Shown piece after piece: positions 25,694-36,912 of a stretch of DNA of 64,000 bases; within the stretch, counting starts at the first letter, position 1, and each line of letters begins with the position of its first letter. Source of the stretch: Pseudidiomarina indica (GTDB lineage: Bacteria; Pseudomonadota; Gammaproteobacteria; Enterobacterales; Alteromonadaceae). Below the pieces are notes generated by a model. That model saw only the letters and a list, made by a program, of their open reading frames with translations. It was not told the DNA's origin and ran no database searches. The DNA is taken from positions 1 to 64,000 of the forward strand of contig NZ_FMXN01000011.1 in the NCBI RefSeq assembly GCF_900104245.1, read 5' to 3'. Position numbers and translations under genes: made by a program.

Positions 25694-28600
25694 TGCTCTA
25701 AAACCCTTTTATGCAAAGATTGAAGTGAATTCACTCGCGCTCGGTCATCCGCTGAATTGGCTTTAACCGTCGCAAACGCTGCATTTAACGTGGTGGTGTA
25801 AGTCACTTTATTCAAGAGGGCCTCACGACGGATATAGACTGAGTCTTCAATCGCTTGACGGCCTTCGACGGTGTTAATGATGTAGCTGTATTCACCATTT
25901 TTTACCGCGTCGACAATATTAGGACGCCCTTCTTGCAATTTATTTACCACAGAACAGGCAAACCCGGCATCGTTCAGCAAGGTGGCCGTACCACGGGTCG
26001 CTTCCAAAGTGAAACCTAATTCGACCAAGCCTCGCGCTAATTCAGGCAAACGCTCTTTGTCACTATCACGCACTGACAAGAGTGCTTTACCTGCTTTCGC
26101 AAGTGCTTCTCCGGCGCCTAAGTTCGCTTTTGCATAGGCTTCTTCGAAGGTTTCCCCAACGCCCATAACTTCCCCCGTAGAACGCATTTCTGGTCCACGG
26201 ATAGGATCCACTCCTTGGAATTTTGCAAATGGAATAACGACTTCTTTCACTGAGTAATAAGGTGGTATCACCTCTTCAGTGTAACCTTGTTGCGCAAGTG
26301 ATTGGCCTACCATAACACGTGCTGCAATTTTTGCTAGTGGCACCCCAGTCGCTTTCGAGACGAACGGAACAGTACGCGCAGCTCGTGGGTTCACCTCAAT
26401 CAGGAAAATATTGTCACCCTGTAAGGCAAATTGGGCGTTCATTAACCCGTTAACTCCCAATTCAAACGCCAGTTTACGCATTTGCTCGCGCAATTGGTCT
26501 TGAATCTCTGGGCTAAGTGAGTACGGCGGCAACGAACAGGCTGAGTCACCGGAGTGGACGCCTGCTTGTTCAATGTGCTGCATAATGCCACCAATAAGGA
26601 CTTCCGCGCCATCACACACCGCATCCACATCCACTTCAATCGCATTATCTAAGAAGCGATCCAACAGAACGGGGGCTGAGTTTGATACTTTAACAGCATC
26701 GGTCAAATAGCGGGTTAAATCCACTTCGTCGTACACGATTTCCATCGCCCGACCGCCCAATACATAAGACGGCCGTACCACCAAGGGGTAACCAATACGC
26801 TCAGCTTCACGTAACGCTTCATCAACTTTCGTGACGGTTGCGTTTTCTGGTTGCTGTAAGCCCAAACGACGCACCGCACTCTGGAACCGTTCGCGGTCTT
26901 CCGCGCGGTCGATGGCGTCAGGTGATGTGCCGATAATCGGCACCCCATTCGCTTCCAGTTCACGCGCCAGTTTCAACGGGGTTTGTCCACCATACTGAAC
27001 AATCACGCCTTTCGGACGTTCTACCCGAACAATCTCTAACACATCTTCCAGCGTAATCGGCTCAAAGTATAAGCGATCAGAGGTATCGTAGTCGGTCGAA
27101 ACTGTTTCTGGGTTACAGTTCACCATGATGGTTTCATAACCATCTTCACGCAGCGCTAGCGAGGCATGAACACAGCAGTAGTCAAACTCGATCCCTTGCC
27201 CAATTCGGTTGGGACCGCCACCAATGACCATAATTTTTTCTCGATCACTCGGTGCTGCTTCACACTCTTCATCGTACGTTGAGTACATGTATGCGGTATC
27301 TGAATGGAACTCTGCCGCGCACGTATCCACCCGTTTGTAGACAGGGTGAATTCCTAACTCATGACGGCGACGACGGACTTCGGCTTCAGCCACATCCAAT
27401 AAATCGGCAATCCGCTTATCAGCGAACCCTTTACGCTTTAACAGGCGCATGGTGCGGCCATCTAAACCTGCCATTCCCAATTGCTGAATTTCTTCTTCTA
27501 AAGTGACAATTTCTTCAATTTGAATCAAATACCACTCATCGATTCGAGTTAATTCGAATACTTCTCGAACCGTCATACCTAAGCGAAATGCATCCGCAAT
27601 ATAGAAAATTCGTTCTGCACCTGGCTCTTTCAATTCACGAATGACTTTGCCACGAGCTTCAGGATCATCGAGGTCGACCATAGGATCGAAGCCTGACACC
27701 CCAATTTCCAAACCACGCAAGGCCTTTTGCAATGACTCTTGCTGATTTCGGCCAATTGCCATCACTTCACCCACCGATTTCATCTGGGTGGTTAAGCGAT
27801 CATTACAACCGGGGAATTTTTCAAAGTTGAACCGTGGAATTTTCGTTACCACGTAATCCAGCGCAGGTTCAAAAGAGGCCGGTGTTGCGCCTCCGGTGAT
27901 CTCGTTAGCCAGTTCATCCAGGGTATAACCCACCGCCAATTTCGCTGCAATTTTTGCAATCGGGAAGCCCGTCGCTTTCGACGCGAGTGCTGATGAACGA
28001 GACACCCGAGGGTTCATCTCTATGATCACCATACGACCCGTATCTGGGCACACCCCAAACTGTACGTTCGAACCACCGGTTTCCACGCCAATTTCACGCA
28101 ATACCGCCATTGCTGCATCACGCATCAATTGATATTCACGGTCAGTCAAGGTTTGCGCAGGTGCAACGGTAATCGAGTCACCCGTATGAATGCCCATCGG
28201 ATCAAAGTTTTCGATGGTACAAACAATAATGCAGTTATCATTGCGGTCACGCACCACTTCCATTTCATACTCTTTCCAGCCGATTAATGACTGGTCAATG
28301 AGCAGCTCTTTGGTGGGCGACAAATCAAGACCACGACGACAGATTTCTTCAAATTCTTCACGGTTATAGGCAATTCCGCCCCCGGTTCCACCCATGGTAA
28401 AACTTGGGCGAATAATCAGTGGAAAGCCAAACTCTTCTTGAATCGCATAGGCTTCCGCTAGGTTATGTGCAATTTTTGCGTTCGGGGTTTCTAAACCAAT
28501 TGCTTTCATCGCTTTATCAAAGCGACTGCGGTCCTCTGCCTTATCGATAGCATCCGCATTGGCACCAATCATTTCTACGCCATATTTGGCTAACACACCT

Positions 28601-28914
28601 TGACGGTCCAATTCCAACGCACAGTTCAGCGCAGTTTGCCCGCCCATGGTAGGGAGGACGGCATCGGGACGCTCAACCTCAATAATTTTTGCCACCACTT
28701 CCCAATGGATGGGCTCGATATAGGTGACGTCGGCCATTTCTGGGTCCGTCATAATGGTGGCAGGGTTGGAGTTTACCAAAATCACCCGGTAACCTTCTTC
28801 ACGCAGTGCCTTACAGGCTTGTGCGCCGGAATAGTCGAACTCACAGGCTTGGCCGATAACAATCGGACCCGCACCTAAAATGAGAATACTTTTTATATCG
28901 GTACGTTTTGGCAT
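25690..28914 (-). CDS. carB: Carbamoyl-phosphate synthase large subunit
   Basis: 1074 residues (E. coli 1073). Duplicated ATP-grasp halves: [17 protein letters not shown] and [17 protein letters not shown] begin the two halves; an oligomerisation domain lies between and an MGS-like allosteric domain (from about 935) closes the protein. It makes carbamoyl phosphate for arginine and pyrimidines. 2 bases after the carA stop. Confidence 0.98.
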   Translation of the reverse strand: MPKRTDIKSILILGAGPIVIGQACEFDYSGAQACKALREEGYRVILVNSNPATIMTDPEMADVTYIEPIHWEVVAKIIEVERPDAVLPTMGGQTALNCALELDRQGVLAKYGVEMIGANADAIDKAEDRSRFDKAMKAIGLETPNAKIAHNLAEAYAIQEEFGFPLIIRPSFTMGGTGGGIAYNREEFEEICRRGLDLSPTKELLIDQSLIGWKEYEMEVVRDRNDNCIIVCTIENFDPMGIHTGDSITVAPAQTLTDREYQLMRDAAMAVLREIGVETGGSNVQFGVCPDTGRMVIIEMNPRVSRSSALASKATGFPIAKIAAKLAVGYTLDELANEITGGATPASFEPALDYVVTKIPRFNFEKFPGCNDRLTTQMKSVGEVMAIGRNQQESLQKALRGLEIGVSGFDPMVDLDDPEARGKVIRELKEPGAERIFYIADAFRLGMTVREVFELTRIDEWYLIQIEEIVTLEEEIQQLGMAGLDGRTMRLLKRKGFADKRIADLLDVAEAEVRRRRHELGIHPVYKRVDTCAAEFHSDTAYMYSTYDEECEAAPSDREKIMVIGGGPNRIGQGIEFDYCCVHASLALREDGYETIMVNCNPETVSTDYDTSDRLYFEPITLEDVLEIVRVERPKGVIVQYGGQTPLKLARELEANGVPIIGTSPDAIDRAEDRERFQSAVRRLGLQQPENATVTKVDEALREAERIGYPLVVRPSYVLGGRAMEIVYDEVDLTRYLTDAVKVSNSAPVLLDRFLDNAIEVDVDAVCDGAEVLIGGIMQHIEQAGVHSGDSACSLPPYSLSPEIQDQLREQMRKLAFELGVNGLMNAQFALQGDNIFLIEVNPRAARTVPFVSKATGVPLAKIAARVMVGQSLAQQGYTEEVIPPYYSVKEVVIPFAKFQGVDPIRGPEMRSTGEVMGVGETFEEAYAKANLGAGEALAKAGKALLSVRDSDKERLPELARGLVELGFTLEATRGTATLLNDAGFACSVVNKLQEGRPNIVDAVKNGEYSYIINTVEGRQAIEDSVYIRREALLNKVTYTTTLNAAFATVKANSADDRARVNSLQSLHKRVLEQ

Positions 28915-28916
28915 AA

Positions 28917-30056
28917 TTATTGGCTCATCAATTCAATAAAGTGGTCAAATAATGGTGCGGCATCATTCGGGCCTGGGCTCGCTTCAGGGTGCCCTTGAAA
29001 ACCAAAGGCTTTCACATCGGTCCGCTCAATCCCCTGCAAGGTGCCATCAAATAATGATTTATGCGTCGCCTTAACGTTGGCTGGCAAGCTTGCTTCATCC
29101 ACGGCGAAGCCATGGTTTTGGCTGGTAATCATCACCCGACCAGTGGCTAAATCTTGCACTGGGTGGTTTGCACCATGATGACCACGCTTCATCCGCATGG
29201 TTTTCGCGCCACTGGCGAGGGCTAACAATTGATGGCCTAAACAGATACCAAATACCGGAATCTGAGCAGCTAATATTTCTTGAATGGCTGAAATCGCATA
29301 ATCACAGGCGGCAGGGTCACCCGGGCCGTTGGATAAAAACACACCGTCAGGTTGCAAGGCCAACACGTCGGCAGCAGGCGTTTGTGCCGGTACTACGGTC
29401 ACTTTACAGCCCCGCTCTGCCAGCATGCGTAAAATATTCCACTTGCAGCCAAAGTCATAAGCAACCACATGGAACTTCGGGTCGGTTAATTCGCCAAAGC
29501 CTTGGCCGAGTTGCCAACAGGTGCTAGTCCACTCAATGGGGGTGCGCACGGTTACTTCTTTAGCTAAATCAACACCATCAAGGCCAGCAAACTCTTGGGC
29601 CAGCTTGAGTGCTTGTGCCACATCAATATCGCCCGCCATAATGCACCCGCCCATTGCACCTTTTTCACGCAAAATGCGGGTCAACTTACGGGTATCGATA
29701 TCGGCAATCCCCACCACATCTCGTTGCCGCAAATAGTCACCTAAAGATTGTTCGCGACGGAAGTTACTTGCTTTTAAGGATAACTCACGAATGATAATGC
29801 CTTTCGCCCAAACGCGATTGGATTCATCATCTTCTGGATTGGTGCCGTAGTTGCCGATGTGGGGATAAGTGAAAGTAATGAGTTGTTCTGCATAGGAGGG
29901 GTCTGTCAACATTTCTTGATAACCGGTCATGGCGGTGTTAAAAACAACTTCGCCGACTGCGGTTCCGCCGGCCCCAATGGCCGTGCCATAAAAAACAGTC
30001 CCATCCGCAAGAACCAAAATGGCTTTGCTTGCTGAGTGGCTCGCTAGAATTCCCAA
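28917..30056 (-). CDS. carA: Carbamoyl-phosphate synthase small subunit
   Basis: TTG 30056 is chosen because CGGAGG lies 6 bases upstream and the family's N-terminus begins shortly afterwards ([15 protein letters not shown]). An in-frame start at 30092 would put the ribosome site inside the gene. 379 residues. C-terminal class I glutamine amidotransferase with nucleophile FGICLGHQL and the His/Glu end [11 protein letters not shown]. It supplies ammonia to CarB. About 225 bases separate it from dapB; no clear attenuator was recognised there. Confidence 0.95.
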   Translation of the reverse strand: MGILASHSASKAILVLADGTVFYGTAIGAGGTAVGEVVFNTAMTGYQEMLTDPSYAEQLITFTYPHIGNYGTNPEDDESNRVWAKGIIIRELSLKASNFRREQSLGDYLRQRDVVGIADIDTRKLTRILREKGAMGGCIMAGDIDVAQALKLAQEFAGLDGVDLAKEVTVRTPIEWTSTCWQLGQGFGELTDPKFHVVAYDFGCKWNILRMLAERGCKVTVVPAQTPAADVLALQPDGVFLSNGPGDPAACDYAISAIQEILAAQIPVFGICLGHQLLALASGAKTMRMKRGHHGANHPVQDLATGRVMITSQNHGFAVDEASLPANVKATHKSLFDGTLQGIERTDVKAFGFQGHPEASPGPNDAAPLFDHFIELMSQ

Positions 30057-30281
30057 GGTGAACCTCCGTACATAAAAAAACGGGTGAATCAAAAATGAGT
30101 TCCCCGTTGATTACCTTGCACCAGCGTCGGATTTCCAGAGTTTGTTGACCACCTGTTAGCCGGCTCTGAATACCAGTGGAGTGCGCGTTTCAGCTTGCCC
30201 GAAATGTAACTGGCAAATTGGCGGTATTCTACAGAAAAGCAGGCGTTTCGTAAACCAAAAATTCATTCTTTCGGGAGATTA

Positions 30282-31103
30282 TTACAGCGGTTTCATTCCT
30301 TGTGCCAGTTGTTGCAACTGGGTTTCTAACTGGAGCATATCCGCCATCCCATAGAGTCCAGCAGGCTGCCCTTGTAACCACAACGCAGCTTGTAGTGCCC
30401 CTTGGGCAAACACACGCCGATTGCTGACGCGGTGAGTTAACTCCAAGCGCTCCCCTGCATGCGCCAACATCACCGTATGCTCACCAATGATATCAGCGGC
30501 ACGAATCACCGAAAAGCCAATCGACCCCGACTTACGGACACCCTCTGCACGCACGCCAGCGCTGATCTCAGACAGCGTATGACCGCGGCCTGCTGCCGCG
30601 CTTTCGCCTAATGCAATAGCGGTGCCAGAGGGACCATCGCGTTTGGCACTGTGATGGGCTTCAATCACTTCAATGTCTGTATCAGGCAACACCGCTGCCG
30701 CCAGTTGCACTAGATGGCGCAATAAAGTAATTCCCACGCTAGTATTGGCCGCATAAAGCACTGGGATATGCTGCGCAGCGTCTTGCAGGTATTGTTGCTG
30801 TGTCGCCGTTAAACCTGTGGTACACACCACAATAGCAACGCCCAGTCGTTTGGCTAAGGCTACATTGTCTGCTAAAGCTTGAGGAAGCGAAAAGTCGATC
30901 AACACATCAACTTGTTCTGGCTGCACTTCGTGCGCATATTGAAAGCGAACTCCGCCATTCGCTAGATTTGGGTAAATGGGCTCCCCATAGCGGGCTGACT
31001 GCTGACTCACCAGCGCTGCGGTCACTCGCACATCAAAGTAGCGGGCGTGCCGAATGATTGCTTGCCCCATTCGCCCTGTCGCACCAATAATACCAAGCTT
31101 CAT
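30282..31103 (-). CDS. dapB: 4-hydroxy-tetrahydrodipicolinate reductase
   Basis: 273 residues with the NAD(P) loop GIIGATGRMGQAI, VLIDFSLPQA, and the catalytic EAHHSAKRDGPSGTA. Diaminopimelate/lysine pathway. Upstream of carAB as in E. coli, and only 17 bases after the symporter gene. Confidence 0.97.
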   Translation of the reverse strand: MKLGIIGATGRMGQAIIRHARYFDVRVTAALVSQQSARYGEPIYPNLANGGVRFQYAHEVQPEQVDVLIDFSLPQALADNVALAKRLGVAIVVCTTGLTATQQQYLQDAAQHIPVLYAANTSVGITLLRHLVQLAAAVLPDTDIEVIEAHHSAKRDGPSGTAIALGESAAAGRGHTLSEISAGVRAEGVRKSGSIGFSVIRAADIIGEHTVMLAHAGERLELTHRVSNRRVFAQGALQAALWLQGQPAGLYGMADMLQLETQLQQLAQGMKPL

Positions 31104-31120
31104 AACTGTGTTTACTTCCT

Positions 31121-32332
31121 TTAGGTTTCTGCTGCAACGGCTTGCTTGTTCCGTCCTAAGACCACGGCAACGGCCATATCACCCGTTACATTGGTGGTGG
31201 TACGAGCCATATCAATCACCCGATCAATGGCTGCAATAAAGGCGATACCTTCCAACGGTAACCCGACTGCATTCAAGGTTACCGTTAACATCACCATTGC
31301 CGTTCCCGGCACACCCGCAGTGCCCACGGACGCCAGGGTCGCAGTAAAGGTAATGATGAGGTAGTCCGCCCAGTCTAGCGGAATCCCGTAGATTTGTGCA
31401 ATAAAGATTGCCGCAATTGCAGGATAAATCCCACCGCAGCCATCCATATTGATGGTCGCCCCCAACGGCAACACAAAACTGGCGTACTCTTTTTGCACCC
31501 CCAAGCGCTCGGTGATGGCTTGATGCGCGGCCGGAATCGTCCCAAAGCTGCTACAGGTCGTAAACGCGACCAGTTGCGCGGAAAAAACGGACTTAAAGAA
31601 AAACCACGGGGACATCCCCGCCAACCGCACCATGGCGCCATAAACAAACACAATGTGAAGGAAACAGGCTAAATAGATAGCGCCGATAAAAGCCGCTAGA
31701 GGGGTTAAACTTGATAGCCCATAATGGCCCACAACCCAAGCCATCAAGCCTAACACCCCTAACGGAGTTAACTCTAAAACCATTTTAGTGATGCGGTACA
31801 TTACCTGGGCGCCAGCTTTCATCACATCAGCCAAGGGTTTTGCGGTATCCCCTAACTGTTGCAAGGCCACCCCTACCAAAGCCGCGAACACAACAATCTG
31901 AATCACATTGCCTTCTGCCAACGCTTGAATGGGATTGGTTGGAATAAAGTTCAGGAATACTTCAGTGACGCTGGGGATAACTTTCGGTTGATAATCGCTC
32001 ACCGCCACCAAATCAGGCGATGGCGTAATCTCAAGCAATTGGCCCACAGTGAGCCCAATAATGCTCGCAATCACCGCTGTTAATAAAAATAAGCCGATGG
32101 TCTGGGCACCAATTTTGCCAGCTTTCCCACCCTGGCCGAGCTGCAGCATCGAGCTCACAATCGCAAAAAAGATGAGTGGGGCAACCAACATGCGTAACGC
32201 ATTGATGAACAAGGTCCCCAGCGGGCGCAGGCTTTCTGCTACTTCGGGGTGGATCACCCCCACGGCAACGCCTAAAACGAATGCACCTAGCACTCGCTGC
32301 CAAAATGGAATCGCAAACCAAGCTTTTAGCAT
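31121..32332 (-). CDS. Dicarboxylate/amino acid:cation symporter (DAACS family)
   Basis: 403 residues, about eight membrane helices plus re-entrant loops. Family signatures: TTCSSFGTIPAA (serine-rich HP1 loop), LPLGATINMDGCGGIYP (NMDG in TM7) and GTAGVPGTAMVML (HP2). Members (GltP, GltT, DctA) take up glutamate, aspartate or C4-dicarboxylates with Na+ or H+. The substrate cannot be told from sequence alone. Co-directional with dapB, divergent from the guanidine exporter. Confidence 0.88.
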   Translation of the reverse strand: MLKAWFAIPFWQRVLGAFVLGVAVGVIHPEVAESLRPLGTLFINALRMLVAPLIFFAIVSSMLQLGQGGKAGKIGAQTIGLFLLTAVIASIIGLTVGQLLEITPSPDLVAVSDYQPKVIPSVTEVFLNFIPTNPIQALAEGNVIQIVVFAALVGVALQQLGDTAKPLADVMKAGAQVMYRITKMVLELTPLGVLGLMAWVVGHYGLSSLTPLAAFIGAIYLACFLHIVFVYGAMVRLAGMSPWFFFKSVFSAQLVAFTTCSSFGTIPAAHQAITERLGVQKEYASFVLPLGATINMDGCGGIYPAIAAIFIAQIYGIPLDWADYLIITFTATLASVGTAGVPGTAMVMLTVTLNAVGLPLEGIAFIAAIDRVIDMARTTTNVTGDMAVAVVLGRNKQAVAAET

Positions 32333-32411
32333 AAATCCTCAAATCAATCATCGACGTGAAATTTCCCGAGAATGCATTGTAAAGCCTTCGTACGCGATGC
32401 CTTAGTCCAAT

Positions 32412-32441
32412 TTGGACTGACATATAACATGGTGATAAAAT
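32412..32441 (+). promoter_or_regulatory. Sigma-70 promoter for the riboswitch-sugE transcript
   Basis: TTGGAC (32412-32417), 18 bases, TAAAAT (32436-32441). A start 7-8 bases later would fall at the first base of riboswitch hairpin P1 (32449), which supports both calls. The -35 lies in an inverted repeat AGTCC-AATTT-GGACT at 32404-32418. Confidence 0.6.
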
Positions 32442-32448
32442 ACGACGA

Positions 32449-32511
32449 GGAGGACGGCCTCCCCCATCCAATCATGGGCCCAAAGGTGGGAGACTGCCAG
32501 GACGACCTGGC
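32449..32511 (+). ncRNA. Guanidine-II (mini-ykkC) riboswitch
   Basis: Two hairpins with ACGR tetraloops, the defining feature of the class: GGAGG-ACGG-CCTCC at 32449-32462 and GCCAGG-ACGA-CCTGGC at 32496-32511, separated by 33 bases. The second ends 10 bases before the AAGGAG ribosome site (32522-32527) of the guanidinium exporter gene. In known cases guanidinium binding stabilises both loops and frees the ribosome site. Confidence 0.9.
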
Positions 32512-32533
32512 GATTCAACACAAGGAGTATCCA

Positions 32534-32848
32534 ATGGCTTGGATCATGTTGTTTATCGCCGGACTATTTGAAGTTGTCTGGGCATTTTTTATGAAGCAGT
32601 CCGATGGTTTCACCCGTCCCCTCGCGAGTATCATCACCATTATTACCATGTTGATTAGCTTTTGGTTATTGGCGCTGGCAATGCGCACCATTCCCTTAGG
32701 TGCGGCCTACACCATCTGGACAGGTATCGGCGCAGTCGGAGCGTTTATCGCAGGAATTTGGTTGCTTGGTGAGCCCATTACGCCCCTGCGCATTCTCGCA
32801 GCGGCGTTGATTGTGAGTGGGCTGATTCTGATGAAATTAACCAGTTAA
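32534..32848 (+). CDS. sugE: Small multidrug resistance family guanidinium exporter (Gdx/SugE)
   Basis: ATG 32534 with AAGGAG 6 bases ahead; upstream in-frame codons belong to the riboswitch leader. 104 residues, four membrane helices. The glutamate of helix 1 (IAGLFEVVWAFFMK) and the WTGIGAVGAF segment are typical of the SugE/Gdx branch. These proteins export guanidinium in exchange for protons. The stop overlaps that of the convergent peptidase gene by 4 bases. Confidence 0.93.
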   Translation: MAWIMLFIAGLFEVVWAFFMKQSDGFTRPLASIITIITMLISFWLLALAMRTIPLGAAYTIWTGIGAVGAFIAGIWLLGEPITPLRILAAALIVSGLILMKLTS

Positions 32849-33660
32849 AGAGAACAGATAGGAGTGCGCCGTGCTGCCCGCGCTTGTTCGTACAGGCTTT
32901 GCAGACGCGGCGCATAAGCTTCAATTGCGGCAATCCGCGATTGTGGGGATGGATGCGTGGAAAGAAACTCTGGCGTCCCATTTCCTCCCAAGTTTGCCAT
33001 ATTACGCCAAAGATTAGCTGCCTCAGCGGGTTGATAGCCAGCTGCCGCCATATAATCCATGCCAAGCTGATCCGATTCGCTTTCATGCACGCGTGAATAA
33101 GGAAGTAAAATACCGACTTGCGCCCCCACTCCTAAAGCAGCCATGGCTATCGCGGTGGTATTCGAATCCAATCGATCAGCAGCCAAAATCGCTCCTAATT
33201 GCAAACCTAATCCCACGGCCATTTCATTCGACATCCGTTCATTGCCGTGGTCAGCAATCACGTGCCCAATTTCATGACCGATCACCGCCGCTAATTGATG
33301 CGCGTTTTCAGTCACGGCCAAGAGCCCTGTGTACACACCAATGTTTTCACCGGGTAGTGCGAAAGCGTTCACTTGCTCACTTTCGAAGACCGTCACTTCC
33401 CACTGCTTGTCACGCCAAGGGGAAGGCAGCACTGCAATTAAATCATCGGTAATGCACTGGACATAACGAACAACGTTGGCATCACTACTGACTTTTTCCT
33501 GCTGTTTTAACTCAGCGTAACTGGTGTCGCCAAGACTCGCCAATTGGCCGCTGGAAAATAGCATAAGCTGCTTCCTCCCGGTGGGCGATTGAGTGCAAGC
33601 AGTCACCACTGTCACACTCACCAAAGCAGTCATTAGTAATATTTTCCATCGGCTTATCAT
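32845..33660 (-). CDS. M48-family metallopeptidase lipoprotein (LoiP/YcaL-like)
   Basis: 271 residues. Lipoprotein signal with VTAC (Cys22). Zinc site HEIGH at 129-133 and the third ligand in HESESDQLGMDYMAAAGY. In E. coli LoiP and YcaL are outer-membrane M48 proteases for quality control. It starts 8 bases after the dnaJ stop, so it may be expressed with the chaperone operon. Closest E. coli paralog not certain. Confidence 0.88.
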   Translation of the reverse strand: MISRWKILLMTALVSVTVVTACTQSPTGRKQLMLFSSGQLASLGDTSYAELKQQEKVSSDANVVRYVQCITDDLIAVLPSPWRDKQWEVTVFESEQVNAFALPGENIGVYTGLLAVTENAHQLAAVIGHEIGHVIADHGNERMSNEMAVGLGLQLGAILAADRLDSNTTAIAMAALGVGAQVGILLPYSRVHESESDQLGMDYMAAAGYQPAEAANLWRNMANLGGNGTPEFLSTHPSPQSRIAAIEAYAPRLQSLYEQARAARRTPICSL

Positions 33661-33668
33661 GGCATCTC

Positions 33669-34802
33669 CTAGCCGCGCAAATCATCGAAGAACTTGCGCA
33701 CCCCGTCAAAAAAACCTTTTTCTTTTGGGCGGTAACGGGCGGCTTCTTCTCCCGTTCCCATCGATTCTTCAAGCTCACGCAGTAAGGTGCGTTGTTGCTC
33801 AGAAAGGTTCACCGGTGTTTCAATCACGACTTTACAAATCAAATCACCAACAGCACCTGAGCGCACCGACTTCACCCCTTTGCCACGGAGGCGGAAGAGC
33901 TTCCCTGTTTGGGTTTCGGCCGGCACCTTCAACATCACTTTACCATCTAATGTCGGGACTTCAATATCACCGCCCAGGGCCGCTCGAGTAAAGCTTAATG
34001 GCACCTCACAGTATAAGTTATCTCCGTCACGGACGAAAATCGAATGCTCACGGACATGTACCTGAACATAGAGGTCACCTGCAGGAGCCCCCATTTCACC
34101 CGCTTCCCCCTCTCCGGCCAAGCGAATTCGATCGCCTGAATCCACCCCCGCTGGAATCTTCACCGAGAGTGTTTTAGTGCGCTCTACGCGGCCTTCACCA
34201 TGGCACGTCCGGCACGGGTCTTTGACCACTTTGCCACGTCCACGACAATGTGGACAGGTTTGCTGGACTGCGAAAAAGCCTTGCCGTATTTGAATATGAC
34301 CTGAGCCATGACAATGACCACAGGTATCTACACTGCTGCCAGATTTTGCACCACTGCCATCACAGTCATCACAGGTGCTCAATTTGGGAATCCGCAGTTC
34401 CACTTCTTTGCCGCGAACAGCTTCTTCCAGGCTGAGCTCAAGGTTGTAGCGTAAATCCGCCCCCCGTTGAGGTTGTGCACGACCGCGGCGGCCGCCACCA
34501 AAAATGTCACCGAACACGTCACCAAAAATATCGGCGAAATCTGCTGCGCCAGCCCCGCCAAAGCCGCCTTGCCCTTGCTCGAAAGCTGCATGACCATATT
34601 GGTCATAAGCGGCGCGTTTTTGTGGATCAGAAAGCACTTCATACGCTGCTCGAACTTCTTTGAACTTTTGCTCTAGCTCTTTATCACCCTTGGTTCGGTC
34701 GGGGTGATACTTCATCGCCAATTTTTTATAGGCTTTCTTGATGTCGCGTTCGCTGGCATCTCTGCTGACGCCCAACACTTCATATAAATCTATTTTCGAC
34801 AT
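33669..34802 (-). CDS. dnaJ: Chaperone DnaJ
   Basis: 377 residues. J-domain with HPD ([10 protein letters not shown]), Gly/Phe-rich stretch ([18 protein letters not shown]), four CxxCxGxG zinc repeats ([32 protein letters not shown]) and two C-terminal beta domains. It stimulates DnaK ATPase. 109 bases after dnaK. Confidence 0.97.
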   Translation of the reverse strand: MSKIDLYEVLGVSRDASERDIKKAYKKLAMKYHPDRTKGDKELEQKFKEVRAAYEVLSDPQKRAAYDQYGHAAFEQGQGGFGGAGAADFADIFGDVFGDIFGGGRRGRAQPQRGADLRYNLELSLEEAVRGKEVELRIPKLSTCDDCDGSGAKSGSSVDTCGHCHGSGHIQIRQGFFAVQQTCPHCRGRGKVVKDPCRTCHGEGRVERTKTLSVKIPAGVDSGDRIRLAGEGEAGEMGAPAGDLYVQVHVREHSIFVRDGDNLYCEVPLSFTRAALGGDIEVPTLDGKVMLKVPAETQTGKLFRLRGKGVKSVRSGAVGDLICKVVIETPVNLSEQQRTLLRELEESMGTGEEAARYRPKEKGFFDGVRKFFDDLRG

Positions 34803-34846
34803 AATACGTTGTATTCCACGTTCCTTAACTCCACGCCTGATACGAG

Positions 34847-34881
34847 CACACGGAGGTTACCGCAGTGGCAACCCCCGTGTG
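34847..34881 (-). other. Strong hairpin in the dnaK-dnaJ gap
   Basis: CACACGG-A-GGTT (34847-34858) pairs with AACC-C-CCGTGTG (34870-34881), two stems with an unpaired base on each side. No T-run follows on the minus strand, so it is more likely a stability or processing element than a terminator. Confidence 0.5.
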
Positions 34882-34911
34882 TTTCAGTTCAGACACCCGG
34901 TGGGCGTGCGA

Positions 34912-36819
34912 TTATTTCTTTCCGTCTTTGACTTCTTCAAACTCAGCGTCAACCACGTCACCGTCCACTGGCTGCTCATTGCTACCACTGTCGGTTGTTG
35001 TCTGCTGGGCTTGTGCGGCTTCCATTAATTTGCCAGAAGCTTCAATCAACGCCTGCTGCTTCGCCTCAATCTCGTCTTTGTCTGTGCCTTTGAGCGCAGT
35101 TTCTAAATCACTCACTGCAGTTTCAATGGCTTCTTTATCCGCTGCTGCTAACGCATCACCAACTTCCGTCAGTTGCTTGCGGGTTGCATGCACAAGCGCA
35201 TCGGCTTGGTTACGCACTTGCACCAGCTCTTCAAACTTACGGTCATCTTCAGCATGAGCTTCGGCATCGCGAACCATCTTCTCGACTTCTTCATCACTTA
35301 AGCCAGACGAAGCTTTGATGGTAATTTGCTGCTCTTTCCCGGTATCTTTGTCTTTCGCAGATACATGTAAAATACCGTCAGCATCAATATCAAAGGTCAC
35401 TTCAATTTGTGGCGTGCCACGTGATGCTGGGCGAATGCCTTCTAAGTTAAATTGACCCAGTGACTTGTTATCTGCGGCGCGTTTACGCTCACCTTGCAGT
35501 ACATGCACAGTTACCGCTGACTGGTTATCTTCCGCCGTTGAGAACACTTGCGATTGTTTGGTTGGAATCGTGGTGTTCTTCTCAATCAACTTGGTCATCA
35601 CGCCACCCATGGTTTCAATCCCGAGCGACAGTGGGGTCACGTCTAACAACAAGACATCTTTCACATCCCCTTGCAGGACCCCTGCTTGAACCGCTGCACC
35701 AACAGCAACTGCTTCATCTGGGTTCACGTCACGACGTGGCTCTTTGCCAAAGAAGTCAGTCACTACTTGCTGCACTTTCGGCATCCGCGTTTGACCACCC
35801 ACCAGAATGATATCGTTGATATCACTCACTGAGAGGTCAGCATCTGCTAATGCTTGCTTCACTGGCTCCAGTGTTTTAGCAATCATGTCTTCCACGAGCG
35901 ACTCTAACTTAGCGCGCGTTACTTTAATGGCTAAGTGCTTAGGACCCGTTGCATCCGCGGTAATATAAGGTAAGTTCACCTCGGTTTGCTGAGCCGACGA
36001 TAACTCAATCTTGGCTTTCTCCGCAGCTTCTTTTAAGCGCTGCATTGCCAACGGATCTTTACGCAAGTCAATGCCTTGGTCTTTCTGGAATTGCTCTACC
36101 AAGTACGTGATTAAACGGTTATCGAAGTCTTCACCACCTAAGTGGGTGTCTCCGTTCGTTGCAAGTACTTCAAAAGTATGGTCGCCATCAACTTCATCAA
36201 TTTCGATAATTGAGATGTCGAAGGTTCCACCCCCTAAGTCATAAACCGCAATCACGTTATCGCCTTTCTTCTTGTCTAAACCGTAGGCTAACGCTGCTGC
36301 AGTCGGCTCGTTAATAATCCGCTTGACTTCTAAACCAGCAATACGACCTGCGTCTTTCGTTGCTTGACGCTGTGCATCGTTAAAATAAGCCGGTACGGTG
36401 ATGACTGCTTCGGTCACTTTTTCGCCTAAAAAGTCTTCCGCAGTTTTCTTCATTTTTTTCAAAACTTCAGCAGAAATCTGTGGTGGTGCTTTTTTCTCAT
36501 CACCAATTTGGATCCACGCATCACCGTTATCAGCGCCAACAATTTTGAATGGCATGATACTCAGGTCACGCTGCACTTCTTCGTCTTGGAAGCGGCGACC
36601 AATCAACCGCTTGATAGCAAAGAGTGTTTTGTCCGCGTTAGTCACCGCCTGACGTTTTGCTGGCGCGCCAACTAACACTTCACCTTCATCGGTGTATGCG
36701 ACAACTGAAGGAGTTGTACGATCCCCTTCCGCATTTTCAATAACGCGTGGTTTATCCCCATCAAGTACAGCTACACAAGAGTTCGTTGTACCTAAGTCGA
36801 TTCCAATAATTTTACCCAT
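34912..36819 (-). CDS. dnaK: Chaperone DnaK (Hsp70)
   Basis: 635 residues (E. coli 638). ATPase signatures [30 protein letters not shown] and [14 protein letters not shown]; substrate domain from about 390; lid and EEVKDGKK tail. ATP-driven folding and sigma-32 control. It has its own sigma-32-type promoter in the grpE-dnaK gap. Confidence 0.98.
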   Translation of the reverse strand: MGKIIGIDLGTTNSCVAVLDGDKPRVIENAEGDRTTPSVVAYTDEGEVLVGAPAKRQAVTNADKTLFAIKRLIGRRFQDEEVQRDLSIMPFKIVGADNGDAWIQIGDEKKAPPQISAEVLKKMKKTAEDFLGEKVTEAVITVPAYFNDAQRQATKDAGRIAGLEVKRIINEPTAAALAYGLDKKKGDNVIAVYDLGGGTFDISIIEIDEVDGDHTFEVLATNGDTHLGGEDFDNRLITYLVEQFQKDQGIDLRKDPLAMQRLKEAAEKAKIELSSAQQTEVNLPYITADATGPKHLAIKVTRAKLESLVEDMIAKTLEPVKQALADADLSVSDINDIILVGGQTRMPKVQQVVTDFFGKEPRRDVNPDEAVAVGAAVQAGVLQGDVKDVLLLDVTPLSLGIETMGGVMTKLIEKNTTIPTKQSQVFSTAEDNQSAVTVHVLQGERKRAADNKSLGQFNLEGIRPASRGTPQIEVTFDIDADGILHVSAKDKDTGKEQQITIKASSGLSDEEVEKMVRDAEAHAEDDRKFEELVQVRNQADALVHATRKQLTEVGDALAAADKEAIETAVSDLETALKGTDKDEIEAKQQALIEASGKLMEAAQAQQTTTDSGSNEQPVDGDVVDAEFEEVKDGKK

Positions 36820-36865
36820 GATCCATCTCCAACATCTGAATCTAAAAAACTGTGTGTTAACACAA

Positions 36866-36893
36866 ATATGGGGTGGATTTTTGGCTTTTCAAC
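36866..36893 (-). promoter_or_regulatory. Sigma-32-type promoter of dnaK
   Basis: On the minus strand GTTGAAA (36893-36887), 13 bases, CCCCATAT (36873-36866). This is 6/7 and 8/8 to the consensus. It lies about 45 bases upstream of the dnaK start, in the 93-base gap after grpE. Confidence 0.78.
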
Positions 36894-36912
36894 ACCCCTT
36901 GTGTGGTTATTC

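Noticed and set aside
30057-30281. Transcription attenuator or riboswitch before carA
   Set aside because: Several short complementary segments exist, but no coherent alternative hairpins, leader peptide or known RNA motif could be recognised by eye.
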